The notes under the pieces: generated by a model
The model's input: only the letters and a program-made list of their open reading frames with translations
The model's database searches: none
What the model was told of the DNA's origin: nothing
Made by a program: the position numbers and the translations under genes
Assembly (NCBI GenBank): GCA_945877815.1
Contig: CAMDWJ010000013.1
Location: 1 to 64,000, forward strand
Source: Caenispirillum bisanense
GTDB lineage: Bacteria > Pseudomonadota > Alphaproteobacteria > Rhodospirillales > UBA2165
DNA: 64,000 nt
Direction: 5' to 3'
Shown here: one piece after another, positions 43,497 through 52,801 of the stretch
Position numbering within the stretch: position 1 is the stretch's first letter
Layout of the letters: each line of letters starts with the position of its first letter

Positions 43497-44816
43497 ATGA
43501 ACGCGCAACTCGAAGCTCCGTCGCACGCGCTTGCGTGGCGACTCGCCGGGCCGATCATACTCGCGAATCTGTCGGTGCCATTGCTGGGCGCCGTCGATAC
43601 CGCCGTCATGGGGCATCTGCCTAACCCCGCCTATCTCGGCGGCGTCGCGGTCGGTTCGGTCGTTTTTTCATTCATCTATTGGGGCTTCGGCTTCCTGCGC
43701 ATGGGCACGACCGGATTGGTCGCGCAGGCCTATGGCGCGGGCGACAATGCCGAAGTGCGCTCGACCTTGCTGCGCGGCCTGATGATCGCCGCCGGGTTTG
43801 GCGTGGTACTATGGATTTTGCAGATACCGATCATCGCGCTGGCGCGGAATTTCTTCGATGCAAGCCCAGAGGTCGAAGGTTTCGCCCACGACTATTTCCG
43901 CATCCGCATCTGGAGCGCGCCCGCCACACTCGCCAATTACTGCCTGGTCGGCTGGTTCATCGGCATGCGCAATACGCGCGCCGCCCTTGTCCTCCAACTC
44001 TGGATGAACGGGCTCAACATCGTACTGTCGCTGAGCTTCGTGGTCGGTATGGGATGGGGCGTGCCGGGCGTTGCCGCCGCGACCGCGATTGCCGAATATG
44101 CTGCCGTCGCCATGGCACTGATCTTGTGGCGGCGCGCGGCGAACGCGCCGATCACTTTCAATGGCATCCTCGATCCGGCGAAACTGCGCCGTCTGTTCGG
44201 CCTCAATTTCGATATCTTCGTGCGCACCTTGTGCCTGATCACGGCCTTCGCGCTGTTCACTCGCCAGGGGGCGACGGCGGGCGACGCCATGCTCGCCGCC
44301 AACGCCATACTCATGCAGCTTCAACACTTCCTGTCGTATGGGCTGGACGGATTCGCCCATGCGGCGGAGGCGATGATCGGCGGTGCGGCGGGGGCGCGCG
44401 ACCGCGAAGCCCTGCGTCGTGCGGTCCGCATCACCGGTCAATGGGCCGTGATCGTCGCGGTCGGCTATTCAATCATCTATGCGGCAGCGGGACCGATCAT
44501 CGTCGGATGGCTCACCGATATCGCCGAGGTGAGGGATCTGGCCGGCGAATTCCTGATCTGGCTCGCGATTTCGCCGCTCGTCTCGGTCTGGTCCTTCATG
44601 CTCGACGGCATTTTCATCGGCGCCACGCGCACACGCGATATGCGCAATGCGATGATCGTCTCATTCGGCGTATTCCTCATTGCGCTATTGAGTCTGCAGC
44701 CGGAATTCGGAAATCACGGGCTCTGGGCGGCGCTGATGATCTTCATGGTCGCGCGTGCCGCAACGCTGGCGTGCCTCTATCCGAGCATCGCGCGCGGCCT
44801 GCGGAGTCCGTTGTGA
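43497..44816 (+). CDS. MATE-family multidrug efflux transporter (DinF-like)
   Basis: A 439-residue inner-membrane antiporter with 12 predicted helices in two bundles. N-lobe motif AGPIILANLSVPLLGAVDTAVMGHL and GTTGLVAQAYGAGDNAEVR are typical of the DinF subgroup. It exports cationic or organic compounds in exchange for Na+ or H+. It is co-transcribed with the aldo/keto reductase and with the MFS gene, whose GTG start overlaps its stop. Confidence 0.88.
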   Translation: MNAQLEAPSHALAWRLAGPIILANLSVPLLGAVDTAVMGHLPNPAYLGGVAVGSVVFSFIYWGFGFLRMGTTGLVAQAYGAGDNAEVRSTLLRGLMIAAGFGVVLWILQIPIIALARNFFDASPEVEGFAHDYFRIRIWSAPATLANYCLVGWFIGMRNTRAALVLQLWMNGLNIVLSLSFVVGMGWGVPGVAAATAIAEYAAVAMALILWRRAANAPITFNGILDPAKLRRLFGLNFDIFVRTLCLITAFALFTRQGATAGDAMLAANAILMQLQHFLSYGLDGFAHAAEAMIGGAAGARDREALRRAVRITGQWAVIVAVGYSIIYAAAGPIIVGWLTDIAEVRDLAGEFLIWLAISPLVSVWSFMLDGIFIGATRTRDMRNAMIVSFGVFLIALLSLQPEFGNHGLWAALMIFMVARAATLACLYPSIARGLRSPL

Positions 44817-45985
44817 GCCCGGTGACCATCCTCGGCATCTGCCAGATTCTGGGCTGGGGCTCATCCTTCTACCTGCTCGCCGTATTGGCCAAACCCATCG
44901 CCGAGGATACCGGCTGGACCTTTTCCTGGGTCGTCGGCGGCGTGTCGGTCGGCCTGCTCGTCGCCGGATTAGTGTCGCGCCATGTCGGGCGCGCCATCCA
45001 CCGCCACGGTGGGCGCCCCATCTTGATCGGAAGTTCGTTGCTGCTGGCCGTCGGTCTCGCGGTTCTATCCCAAGCCTCGAATTTCGCGATCTATGTCCTC
45101 GCCTGGGCAATCATCGGACTCGGCATGGGCTCCGGCCTCTACGATGCCGCCTTCTCGACGCTCGGGCGACTCTATGGCGAGGCAGCGCGGCGCCCGATCA
45201 CCGCGCTCACCCTGTGGGGCGGCTTCGCGAGCACGGTCTGTTGGCCGCTAAGCGCGCACCTCGTGGAAAGCATCGGCTGGCGCGATACCTGCCTCGTCTA
45301 TACCGCGCTTCACCTACTGGTAGGGCTTCCCCTGCACGCTTTCGCGGTGCCGCGCGAATTGAAAGCGTCCGATCGCGTCAAGCCCACCGAGGCCGAGGCC
45401 CCCGCCGCCGCTGACGCCCCGCCCAAACGAAGTGCTTGGTTGTTTCCAGTGTTGGCGACGCTGATCACGACCGGATCGTCCATCGTCTCGATCATCGGCG
45501 TACATCTGCTGACCATCCTGCAAGCGCGCGATCTGGCGCTCGCCACCGCGGTGGCGCTGGGCGCACTCGTCGGCCCGTCGCAGGTGGGTGCGCGTGTCGT
45601 CGAAATCTTGTTCGGCAACCGTTACCACCCGATCTGGACCATGGCGGCTTCGGCCGCGCTGATGGCCACCGGGCTCGCGGTCCTGTCGGCATCGATCCCG
45701 CTCGTCGCTTTCGGGCTGATCGTCTATGCCTCCGGCGTCGGCATCCAATCGATCGCGCGCGGCACCTTGCCGCTGGCGCTCTATGGGCAGACCGGCTACG
45801 CCGTGGCGATGGGACGCCTCGCCATGCCGGCCCTGATCGCCCAATCGATCTCGCCGACACTCGCCGCCATGATGCTGCAGGCGGCGGGGGTATCGGCGAC
45901 GCTCGCGACCCTCACAGGACTCGCCGCCGCCAATATCGCCCTGGTCGCCCTACTCTGGCGGATCAAAAATCGAAGCGGAGATTAG
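44813..45985 (+). CDS. MFS transporter
   Basis: A 390-residue major-facilitator protein with 12 hydrophobic segments split by a central loop rich in Glu, Ala and Pro (about residues 185-210). The motif-A-like loop is in RHVGRAIHRHGGRPILIG. It starts at GTG overlapping the MATE stop (GTGA). Substrate unknown; probably a paired exporter with the MATE protein. Confidence 0.85.
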   Translation: MSPVTILGICQILGWGSSFYLLAVLAKPIAEDTGWTFSWVVGGVSVGLLVAGLVSRHVGRAIHRHGGRPILIGSSLLLAVGLAVLSQASNFAIYVLAWAIIGLGMGSGLYDAAFSTLGRLYGEAARRPITALTLWGGFASTVCWPLSAHLVESIGWRDTCLVYTALHLLVGLPLHAFAVPRELKASDRVKPTEAEAPAAADAPPKRSAWLFPVLATLITTGSSIVSIIGVHLLTILQARDLALATAVALGALVGPSQVGARVVEILFGNRYHPIWTMAASAALMATGLAVLSASIPLVAFGLIVYASGVGIQSIARGTLPLALYGQTGYAVAMGRLAMPALIAQSISPTLAAMMLQAAGVSATLATLTGLAAANIALVALLWRIKNRSGD

Positions 45986-46413
45986 CCTTCGAGCGGCTTG
46001 CCGCTCAGATTCTCGGCACGCTCGATCTTAACCAGCACGGCATGGCCCTTCTTTTCCGGGTCCTTGTCGCGCTCGGGCTGTACCATGGTGGTCCAGACCT
46101 GCTCGTACATCGGGCCCGAGGTGTGGATCGTCGCCGTGCCGTAGAAACGCGCGATGCCGCCGCCGGGCAGGATGTCGCGGATCTCGGTGTTGCGGAAGAA
46201 CACGGTGACCTTGCCGCCGTCCGACATATTCTTTGCGGTCGTGCCGCCGCCGCGGTTCCAATAGCCGAGCGTGGTGTCGTCGACGACCACGACGCTGCCG
46301 CGCGGGGTGACCTGTGCGAAACCGTCGGGCTGGACCGACGCAATCAGGCAGGGGTTGGGGCCGGGGTAGGCCGAATTGATATGAGGCTGAAGTTTTGCGG
46401 GTATGCGTGCCAT
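45982..46413 (-). CDS. Pyridoxamine-5'-phosphate-oxidase-like FMN-binding protein
   Basis: A 143-residue split-barrel flavin protein. The fold is seen in NPCLIASVQPDGFAQVTPRGSV (strand 1-2 with the FMN-binding region), VVVDDTTLGYWN and the GKVTVFFRN strand. Members bind FMN, F420 or heme and reduce or detoxify small molecules. It overlaps the MFS gene end by four bases, tail to tail, and is likely monocistronic. Confidence 0.82.
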   Translation of the reverse strand: MARIPAKLQPHINSAYPGPNPCLIASVQPDGFAQVTPRGSVVVVDDTTLGYWNRGGGTTAKNMSDGGKVTVFFRNTEIRDILPGGGIARFYGTATIHTSGPMYEQVWTTMVQPERDKDPEKKGHAVLVKIERAENLSGKPLEG

Positions 46414-46550
46414 GAAAGATAGCCCCTGACTCAATTGAGGTTGTTCGTTTGCGGCGCGGAGTTTAGGGCGCGCGATGGCGCTTTTCAAACCGGCTCGGCA
46501 ACGATATTCCTGAACGATTAAAGACAGGCACTATCGGGAGGCTAACGGCC

Positions 46551-47180
46551 ATGATCTACGAAGTCCGCACCTACGATCTTTATCCGCGCACCCAGCCGGA
46601 AACCATCAAGCGTTTCGGCGAAGCCTATGAGAAGCGCAAGCAATTCTCTGAACTGGCCGGCTTTTTCTATACCGACGTCGGGCCACTCAATCAGATCATC
46701 CATATCTGGCCCTACAAGGATTTGGCCGAACGCGCTCGTATCCGCAAGGAAGCCGCCGCGTCGGGCGTTTGGCCGCCGGATATCTCGAAATTCATCAAGA
46801 ACATGTCGCTCGAAATCTACGAGCCGTGCCCCTTCTCGCCCGAACTCAAGCCCGGCAAGTGGGGACCGTGTTACGAAATGCGCAGCTATATCCTGACGCC
46901 GGGTCTCATCATGGAAAACCGCAAGCGCTGGGAAAAGGCGCTGCCCAAACGGCTCGAATATTCGAACCTCTCCGTCGCCATGGAATGCGATCTCGGCACC
47001 GGCAACAAGTTCGTCCATATCTGGCCCTACAAGGACCCGAACCAGCGCTATGACGTGCGCGCCAAAACCGAGCATGAGGGCGTTTGGCCACCCAAGGGCG
47101 ACACGCCGGACGCGCCGGTCACCGTGTTCAATCAGGAAAACAAACTGATGTACCCGGCCTCGTTCTCGCCGATGCAATAA
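46551..47180 (+). CDS. NIPSNAP-family protein, two tandem domains
   Basis: A 209-residue protein of two ferredoxin-like NIPSNAP domains. The first begins MIYEVRTYDLYPRTQPETI with IIHIWPYKDLAERARIRKEA, the second starts CYEMRSYILTPGLIMENRKRWE with FVHIWPYKDPNQRYDVRAKT. The duplicated HIWPYKD motif marks the repeat. The bacterial family is of unknown function and often accompanies catabolic genes. Confidence 0.88.
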   Translation: MIYEVRTYDLYPRTQPETIKRFGEAYEKRKQFSELAGFFYTDVGPLNQIIHIWPYKDLAERARIRKEAAASGVWPPDISKFIKNMSLEIYEPCPFSPELKPGKWGPCYEMRSYILTPGLIMENRKRWEKALPKRLEYSNLSVAMECDLGTGNKFVHIWPYKDPNQRYDVRAKTEHEGVWPPKGDTPDAPVTVFNQENKLMYPASFSPMQ

Positions 47181-47196
47181 GGACATTTTTCGGCTA

Positions 47197-47225
47197 GTCA
47201 CGGCCGCATTTGTTGCGGCCGTGAC
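47197..47225. other. Perfect 12-bp hairpin between convergent genes, no U-tract
   Basis: gtcacggccgca (47197-47208), loop tttgt, tgcggccgtgac (47214-47225). It lies between the stops of the NIPSNAP gene and the 82-residue gene. The absence of a T run on either strand argues against a classic terminator; it may be a Rho-related or RNA-protective structure. Confidence 0.6.
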
Positions 47226-47259
47226 AAACTAACTGATAAGCGTCAGAGAAAAGCCCAGG

Positions 47260-47508
47260 TCAGGACGAGCGGACGAGATCCTTGGGATCCTTGCGGAATC
47301 GTTCCGTCACCAGTGTGCGCGGCATGGCATCGCGTACACGCTTGAAATAGTCCGCTTCGGTATCTGAATTTCCACCCTGCTGGGCAGCGAGAGCTTGGGC
47401 ATACGCCGCCGATTTGGTGGCATGAACGCCCACGATTTGATTGTCATTCCCGACATCGGCGACGACCCAGTTTTTCTCTTCCACCCGATATCGAACGCAG
47501 TAGCGCAT
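47260..47508 (-). CDS. Hypothetical protein, 82 aa
   Basis: Small basic and Gln-rich protein (MRYCVRYRVEEKNWVVADVG; YAQALAAQQGGNSDTEADYF). No domain recognised. The ATG at 47508 lacks a strong ribosome-binding site, and a GTG six codons upstream (47526) is possible. The coding pattern and amino-acid composition look genuine but support is modest. Confidence 0.5.
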   Translation of the reverse strand: MRYCVRYRVEEKNWVVADVGNDNQIVGVHATKSAAYAQALAAQQGGNSDTEADYFKRVRDAMPRTLVTERFRKDPKDLVRSS

Positions 47509-47622
47509 ACCAACGGACTCCACCAACCACGATCAGCAGACACTAGCGGCGATCTCTTAGTTTTTTATGAATAAAAATATGGACCGCGATTGCGGCGTTT
47601 CCAGTGGCGGAATGTGGACATT

Positions 47623-48210
47623 TCAGGGCTCCGGAACCACGAAGCAATCGCGCCCGCCGCCCCGGAAGGCGGCGCAGAAATCGCCCGCTTTGCGCGAATC
47701 GGAGAAGCCCGCGATGCGAATCCGGTAATAGGTCCCCTTCGCCCCAAGATCCGCGATGACGATATTGGGCGCCACGACGCCCTGGAACATCGCCGGCACC
47801 GCGCCACGCCACTCGGCCAGGGCCTTCTCCGCCACGTCCGGGTCACGGAATGCGCCGAGTTGAACGACCTTGCCGCTGACCTGCAGCGAGGGCGCGGCCT
47901 CCGGCCCGGGCCGCGCGACGACTGGGGGCGGCGGCGGATTGGCCCTCGGACTGCTTCTGGCAAACAGCGGGGGAAACGACGGAGCGGGCATCGACCGATG
48001 TGCTAAAGCAGGGCGCACCCGCAAAACGTCTGGCGCCGGGCCGACGTCGAGATTGCGCGGCGTCAAAGGCATCGGCCCGCGCGACGCAGATGCAGGAACC
48101 GCCATCTCCTCGAAGGACGGCACGGCTCCGACGACCTCCGCGAAGGCAGGCGTCGCCATCAGCCAGGGCGCAAGCAGGATCGCCAGTATATTGGTACGAC
48201 ACTCGTTCAG
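47623..48210 (-). CDS. SPOR-domain exported protein with a likely CTG start
   Basis: The C-terminal part (QLGAFRDPDVAEKALAEW to TYYRIRIAGFSDSRKAGDFC and RDCFVV) is a SPOR domain, which binds denuded peptidoglycan at the septum. If read from the first ATG (48159) the protein has no signal peptide, but from the CTG at 48210 it gains NECRTNILAILLAPWLMATPAFA, a good Sec signal, with GGGGGAG 6 nt before the CTG and no ATG, GTG or TTG upstream in frame. So a rare CTG start is likely. The middle is Pro-rich. Confidence 0.7.
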   Translation of the reverse strand: MNECRTNILAILLAPWLMATPAFAEVVGAVPSFEEMAVPASASRGPMPLTPRNLDVGPAPDVLRVRPALAHRSMPAPSFPPLFARSSPRANPPPPPVVARPGPEAAPSLQVSGKVVQLGAFRDPDVAEKALAEWRGAVPAMFQGVVAPNIVIADLGAKGTYYRIRIAGFSDSRKAGDFCAAFRGGGRDCFVVPEP

Positions 48211-48320
48211 GGCAGTCTCCCCCGACCATGTTCTTCCGTATGACGATTCGAAACGCTATCGCCAGTGGAAATCGGTCACTCTCCCTTTCCTCCCCCCAGG
48301 ACGGTGGATTAGGGTGCGTC

Positions 48321-49637
48321 ATGGACACAAATATTCCCAACGACCTCGGCGCCTATTGGATGCCCTTTACGGCCAACCGCCAGTTCAAGGCGAAGCCCCG
48401 CCTGCTGGTCGGCGCCAAGGGCATGTTTTACTCGACCCACGACGGACGGCGGCTATTGGACGGCACGGCCGGGCTGTGGTGCGTCAATGCCGGCCATGGC
48501 CGTGCCGAGATCGTCGCCGCCATCGCCGCCCAGGCGGGCGAGATGGATTACGCCCCGCCCTTCCAGATGGCTCACCCCAAGGCGTTTGAGCTGGCGAGCC
48601 GGGTTGCCGACCTCATGCCCGGCGATCTCGATCACGTGTTCTTCGCCAATTCGGGCTCCGAGGCGGTCGATACAGCGCTCAAGATCGCGCTCAACTATCA
48701 TGCGCTGCGTGGCCAGGCCGGACGGCGCAAGCTGATCGGACGCGCGCGCGGCTATCACGGCGTCGGCTTCGGCGGCATCTCGGTCGGCGGCATCAGCCCG
48801 AACCGGAGAGCCTTTGGCGGATTGCTGACCGAGATCGATCATCTGCCCCACACCCATAGTCTGGAGAAGAATGCCTTCTCGAAGGGCCAGCCGGATTGGG
48901 GCGTGCACCTCGCCGATGCGCTCGAAGACTTGGTCGCCCTGCACGGCGCCGAAACCATCGCCGCCGTGATTGTGGAGCCGATGGCCGGATCGACCGGCGT
49001 ACTGGTGCCGCCCAAGGGCTATCTCGAACGCCTACGTTCGATCTGCGACATATACGGCATTGTTCTGATCTTCGACGAGGTCATCACCGGCTTCGGGCGA
49101 TTGGGTGCGGCGAGTGCCGCCGAACGGTTCGACGTCGTGCCGGATATCATGACGCTCGCCAAAGGCATCACCAACGCCGCCGTACCGATGGGTGCGGCCG
49201 TCGTGCGCAAACATATCTTCGAGACCTTCATGCAGGGTCCCGACGGGATCGAGCTGTTCCACGGCTATACCTATTCCGGCCATCCACTTGCCTGCGCCGC
49301 CGGCCTCGCCACGCTCGATCTCTACCGCAAGGACAATCTGTTCGCGCGCGCGTTGTCGCTCGAACCCTATTGGGCCGAAGCCGCCCACAAATTGCGCGAG
49401 CTGCCCAACGTCATCGATATTCGCACCATCGGCCTGGTCGCCGGTATCGAGCTGGCTCCGCGCGCCAACGCCCCAGGTGCACGCGGCTACGACGTGCTGG
49501 TCAAATGTTATGAGAGTGGTGCCCTGGTCCGCACGACCGGCGATATCATCGCGCTGTCGCCGCCACTGATCATCGAGAACAAACAGATCGACGAGCTGTT
49601 GGCAATCGTGGGCGCGGCCATAAAAACCACACCCTAG
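48321..49637 (+). CDS. Class III aminotransferase (beta-alanine/omega-amino acid:pyruvate type)
   Basis: A 438-residue PLP enzyme. Segments: YWMPFTANRQFKAKPRLL, the SGSEAVDTALKIALNYH phosphate-binding part, LIGRARGYHGVGFGG, LIFDEVITGFGRLG (Asp to PLP nitrogen) and the Schiff-base Lys in MTLAKGITNAAVPMGAA. The MPFTANR N terminus is typical of omega-amino-acid:pyruvate transaminases. It makes 3-oxo acids plus alanine from amines or beta-alanine. A solute-binding protein gene follows after 105 nt. Confidence 0.9.
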   Translation: MDTNIPNDLGAYWMPFTANRQFKAKPRLLVGAKGMFYSTHDGRRLLDGTAGLWCVNAGHGRAEIVAAIAAQAGEMDYAPPFQMAHPKAFELASRVADLMPGDLDHVFFANSGSEAVDTALKIALNYHALRGQAGRRKLIGRARGYHGVGFGGISVGGISPNRRAFGGLLTEIDHLPHTHSLEKNAFSKGQPDWGVHLADALEDLVALHGAETIAAVIVEPMAGSTGVLVPPKGYLERLRSICDIYGIVLIFDEVITGFGRLGAASAAERFDVVPDIMTLAKGITNAAVPMGAAVVRKHIFETFMQGPDGIELFHGYTYSGHPLACAAGLATLDLYRKDNLFARALSLEPYWAEAAHKLRELPNVIDIRTIGLVAGIELAPRANAPGARGYDVLVKCYESGALVRTTGDIIALSPPLIIENKQIDELLAIVGAAIKTTP

Positions 49638-49742
49638 AACCAAGAATTAGCCGATCAGGGTTTTCCGGACAGCGGAATGAGGATCAACCGACTTGTCCGG
49701 CAGGATAGCCAATTCGATAATGACGCCAACAGGAGGGCATCC

Positions 49743-51272
49743 ATGAAACGCACACTCGCAGTCGCCGCCATCGCAATCGCCGCGATAAGCTGGCAGGCAT
49801 CCGACGCCGTCGCGCAAAAGGCCAAGGACACGCTCCGCGTCGCCGCGACAGAGCCATTCAAATATGTCGATCCCTATTACTTCCCGACACCGGAAGGCAA
49901 TTTCGTCACCGACGCGGTGTTCGACGGGCTGCTCACCTACGACGCCAACAAAAAAGATTATGTATCGGTGATCGCGAAATCCTGGAAGCGAGTCGATGAC
50001 GTAACGATCGAATTCGAACTGCGCGACGACGTCAAATTCCACAACGGCAATGCAGTGACCGCGGACGATGTAGTTTATGTCGCGACCTGGCTGCTCGATC
50101 CAGCAACGAAGCTCCCGTTCCCATCGCGTTTCCGTTTCCTCAAATCGGTGGAAAAGACCGGTCCGCATTCAGTGCGATTCACGTCCAAGTCGGTTTATGC
50201 GCTGGACGTCGCCTTCATCTCACTGAACATGTGGATTCTCGACAGCTCCATCCACAAGCCGCTCGAGGACAAATCGATCTATGGCCGCCGCACACCGGTC
50301 GGCACCGGCGCCATGAAAGTCACGAGCTTCGATGCCGACGGCACCGTCGTCGTCGATCGTCATGATGCTTATAACATCGGCGAAAAGGTAAACATCAAGA
50401 CACTGCGCATGTTGCCGATTCCCGAAGCGCAGACGCAAATCGCCCAGATGCTGGTCGATGGCATCGACGTGATGCGGGCGCCTCAGCCCGATCAGCTTAA
50501 GGAACTGCAAGCCAATTCGAAATTCAAGACAACCGCCACAAACGACCTGACGATGGCAAGCTTCACGCTCGATTCAATCAATCGCAGCGGCGAAGGCGAA
50601 ATGCTTAAAGACAAGCGCGTGCGCCGCGCAATTGCCATGGCCATCGATCGCAAGGGGCTGGTCAAGGAATTCATGGTCAAAGGCGCAACATCCGACGATG
50701 CGGTGTGCTTCCGCGTGATGATCGGCTGCGACTACACGATCTCGGCTCCCGCTTACGATCCTGCGGCTGCGAAAAAGCTTCTCGCTGAGGCGGGCTGGAA
50801 AGACGGATTCCCGCTCAAGATTTTCACCCGCCCGCCGATGACCGACGTCACTATCGCGATCGCCGGCATGCTGCGGCAGGTCGGCATCAAGGCCGAGGTG
50901 GCCGATATGCCGCTCAGCGTGTATCGCAAGCTGCGCGACGAAGGCAAAGTCACCGCGCGCATCGGTGAATCGCCTTACGGCGATATCCCGGATTCGGGAA
51001 CCATTCTCGACCGTTGGTTCGGCGTGGATTTGCGCGATTATTGGCGCGATCAAGACATCAATACCTGGATGGCCGAAACCGAAAAGACCCACGACACAGC
51101 AAAACGCACCGATGCCTTCCGAAAGATCTTCAACAAGATCAACGAAGAATCCTACATCATCCCGATCACCAGTGTGCCGATCAGCTGGGTCTTCCAGAAG
51201 GATGTCGTGGTGCGTGAGGACGGCCGCCCCACCATCGGCATGACCATGCGCGACTTCAGCTGGGCAAAGTAG
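49743..51272 (+). CDS. ABC transporter solute-binding protein, family 5
   Basis: A 509-residue periplasmic protein with signal peptide MKRTLAVAAIAIAAISW cleaved near DAVAQKA. Family-5 marks: NFVTDAVFDGLLTYD, DDVKFHNGNAVTADDVVY, the C-lobe AAAKKLLAEAGWKDGFPL and TMRDFSWAK at the end, very close to the end of the protein at 11481-13028 (DMQDFRWK). So the two are paralogues. No permease lies nearby. AGGAGGG precedes the ATG. Confidence 0.9.
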   Translation: MKRTLAVAAIAIAAISWQASDAVAQKAKDTLRVAATEPFKYVDPYYFPTPEGNFVTDAVFDGLLTYDANKKDYVSVIAKSWKRVDDVTIEFELRDDVKFHNGNAVTADDVVYVATWLLDPATKLPFPSRFRFLKSVEKTGPHSVRFTSKSVYALDVAFISLNMWILDSSIHKPLEDKSIYGRRTPVGTGAMKVTSFDADGTVVVDRHDAYNIGEKVNIKTLRMLPIPEAQTQIAQMLVDGIDVMRAPQPDQLKELQANSKFKTTATNDLTMASFTLDSINRSGEGEMLKDKRVRRAIAMAIDRKGLVKEFMVKGATSDDAVCFRVMIGCDYTISAPAYDPAAAKKLLAEAGWKDGFPLKIFTRPPMTDVTIAIAGMLRQVGIKAEVADMPLSVYRKLRDEGKVTARIGESPYGDIPDSGTILDRWFGVDLRDYWRDQDINTWMAETEKTHDTAKRTDAFRKIFNKINEESYIIPITSVPISWVFQKDVVVREDGRPTIGMTMRDFSWAK

Positions 51273-51290
51273 AAATATGCCCACGATGAA

Positions 51291-51647
51291 ATGATAAGCG
51301 TCGAACGCCTCGCGCGCCTTGTCCTCAACGTGCGCGACGTTGACGCATCCAAAGCGTTCTACATGACCATGCTCGGCCTCAAGGTCGCGAACGAAAATCC
51401 CGCGCGCGGCGTGGTCTTCCTCAGCAATGGGTCCGACCATCATCAGCTTGCTTTGTTCGAGCGCGCGACCGGCCCCGCACCGGACGCGACGCAGCCCGGC
51501 CTCATCCATATGGCCTGGCGCCTCCCCGATCTCGATTCCTTTCGTGCCGTGCACGGCGAACTCAAGGGCGCGGGCATTGCGATCGAATCGACCATGCCGA
51601 ACCAGAACGATCCGTTTGATCTGGCGACGGGTGAGCTCGTCGTGTGA
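51291..51647 (+). CDS. VOC-family protein, C-terminally short
   Basis: A 118-residue glyoxalase-fold protein (ERLARLVLNVRDVDASKAFYMTMLGLKV; SDHHQLALFERATG). The usual last strand, which carries the metal-binding Glu in DPDGN-type motifs, is absent: it ends MPNQNDPFDLATGELVV. Whether this is a natural short form or a frameshifted end cannot be told. Its TGA overlaps the start of the M23 peptidase gene by one base. Confidence 0.7.
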   Translation: MISVERLARLVLNVRDVDASKAFYMTMLGLKVANENPARGVVFLSNGSDHHQLALFERATGPAPDATQPGLIHMAWRLPDLDSFRAVHGELKGAGIAIESTMPNQNDPFDLATGELVV

Positions 51648-52456
51648 TGGGCCGGCAAGCACTCATCATCCTTCTTGCCGCAATAATGTCGGTGGGAACA
51701 GCCGAGCCCTCGGCCGCGCAGGGTAAAGGCGGCGGCAAAAGCGGCAAACCCGCGCCCGCGCAATCGCAGGAAAATTACGAACAGCTTGGGCAGGTTCCAG
51801 TGGGCCTGCTCGCGGTTTTCCCGACCGGCGCGCGCTGCTCCGAGGTCGCCTCTCCGTTTGGTTCGCCGGTCCGTTTTGACGGCAGCCCGCGCGTCAACGA
51901 TCATTTTGGATTCCATAACGGCATGGACATCGCCGCCAAGGAAGGCACACCGCTACTGTCAATTGCCGGCGGCGATGTTATCCATTCCGGCGAAGGCGGA
52001 CTACTCGTCGGCAATTACGTGTGGTTGCGTTATGCTCCGAATGATACCGGTCTGCCGGTCTACCTCTTCGCGCGCTACCAACATCTCGATAAACCGAGCC
52101 CGTTGAAAATCGGTGCGCGCGTCACGCTCGGCGAAATTGTCGGGCCGGTGGGGAAAACCGGAACCATCGGCCCTTATTTTGGCCCGGCCGGATTTTCCCA
52201 TCTCCATCTGTTGGTGTTTGCCGGCGACGGACCGGATTTCACGATCCGCGACGCCGTCGTCGAAGCCAGCGTCTATCGACGTTATTTGGATCCCCTGGCG
52301 GTTTTCATGAAGCCGACAACGACCTTCGACAATCACGTATTGAGCACTCTCCCAGATTCCGAAAAGCGGATCGCAATCCCTTACCAAACCGCCGATGGCA
52401 GGCGCGAACCGGCCGATACCAAGATGGTCTGGCCTATCGCGTGCGCTCGTTCCTAG
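51647..52456 (+). CDS. M23-family (LysM-less) metallopeptidase
   Basis: A 269-residue exported protein with signal peptide (MGRQALIILLAAIMSVGTAEPSAAQ). The M23 zinc ligands are H and D in FGFHNGMDIAAKEG and the HLH in FSHLHLLVFAG. Between them are the Gly-rich strands (GGDVIHSGEGGLL; VGKTGTIGPY). It should cleave peptidoglycan cross-links. A basic Gly/Lys linker (GKGGGKSGKPAPAQ) follows the signal. It is translationally coupled to the VOC gene. Confidence 0.88.
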   Translation: MGRQALIILLAAIMSVGTAEPSAAQGKGGGKSGKPAPAQSQENYEQLGQVPVGLLAVFPTGARCSEVASPFGSPVRFDGSPRVNDHFGFHNGMDIAAKEGTPLLSIAGGDVIHSGEGGLLVGNYVWLRYAPNDTGLPVYLFARYQHLDKPSPLKIGARVTLGEIVGPVGKTGTIGPYFGPAGFSHLHLLVFAGDGPDFTIRDAVVEASVYRRYLDPLAVFMKPTTTFDNHVLSTLPDSEKRIAIPYQTADGRREPADTKMVWPIACARS

Positions 52457-52496
52457 CCGTTTGACCGCGCGCCGCAGCACGCCCTAGACTCCCCCG

Positions 52497-52718
52497 ATGG
52501 CCGATCAAACCGACCAAGAATTGGAATCCGCAACCGCAATCTGCCCCTGCACCGGGATCACGGTTGCGCAGGCGCGAAAGGCTATAGCCGAGGATGCCCG
52601 ATCCACCGAGGAAATCTTCGAACGCTGCAACGAGATCGTCTATTGCTCTCAATGCCTGGTGACCATAGATGACATGGTGTTCGCATTCCTGCGGCGTAAA
52701 AAAGCGGCCACCTTCTGA
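52497..52718 (+). CDS. Bfd-like [2Fe-2S] protein
   Basis: A 73-residue protein. Four Cys (C16, C18, C50, C53) have the spacing of bacterioferritin-associated ferredoxin: CPC near residue 16 and YCSQC near 50, with 32 residues between C18 and C50. Bfd-type proteins receive electrons or release iron; here a role in feeding electrons to a nearby oxidase is possible but not shown. It is co-oriented with the genes around it. Confidence 0.85.
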   Translation: MADQTDQELESATAICPCTGITVAQARKAIAEDARSTEEIFERCNEIVYCSQCLVTIDDMVFAFLRRKKAATF

Positions 52719-52801
52719 TGGAACAGACCGGCCCGTCCGGCGTTAATGTAGACACCAACCTCGTGAAAGGATGGCCGCGCAATCGGCCGAGACGCGAAAC
52801 C

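Noticed and set aside
43679-44812. Long in-frame extension of the MFS gene over the MATE gene
   Set aside because: The extension is an Arg-rich out-of-frame reading of the MATE gene; the MFS protein begins at the GTG at 44813 overlapping the MATE stop.
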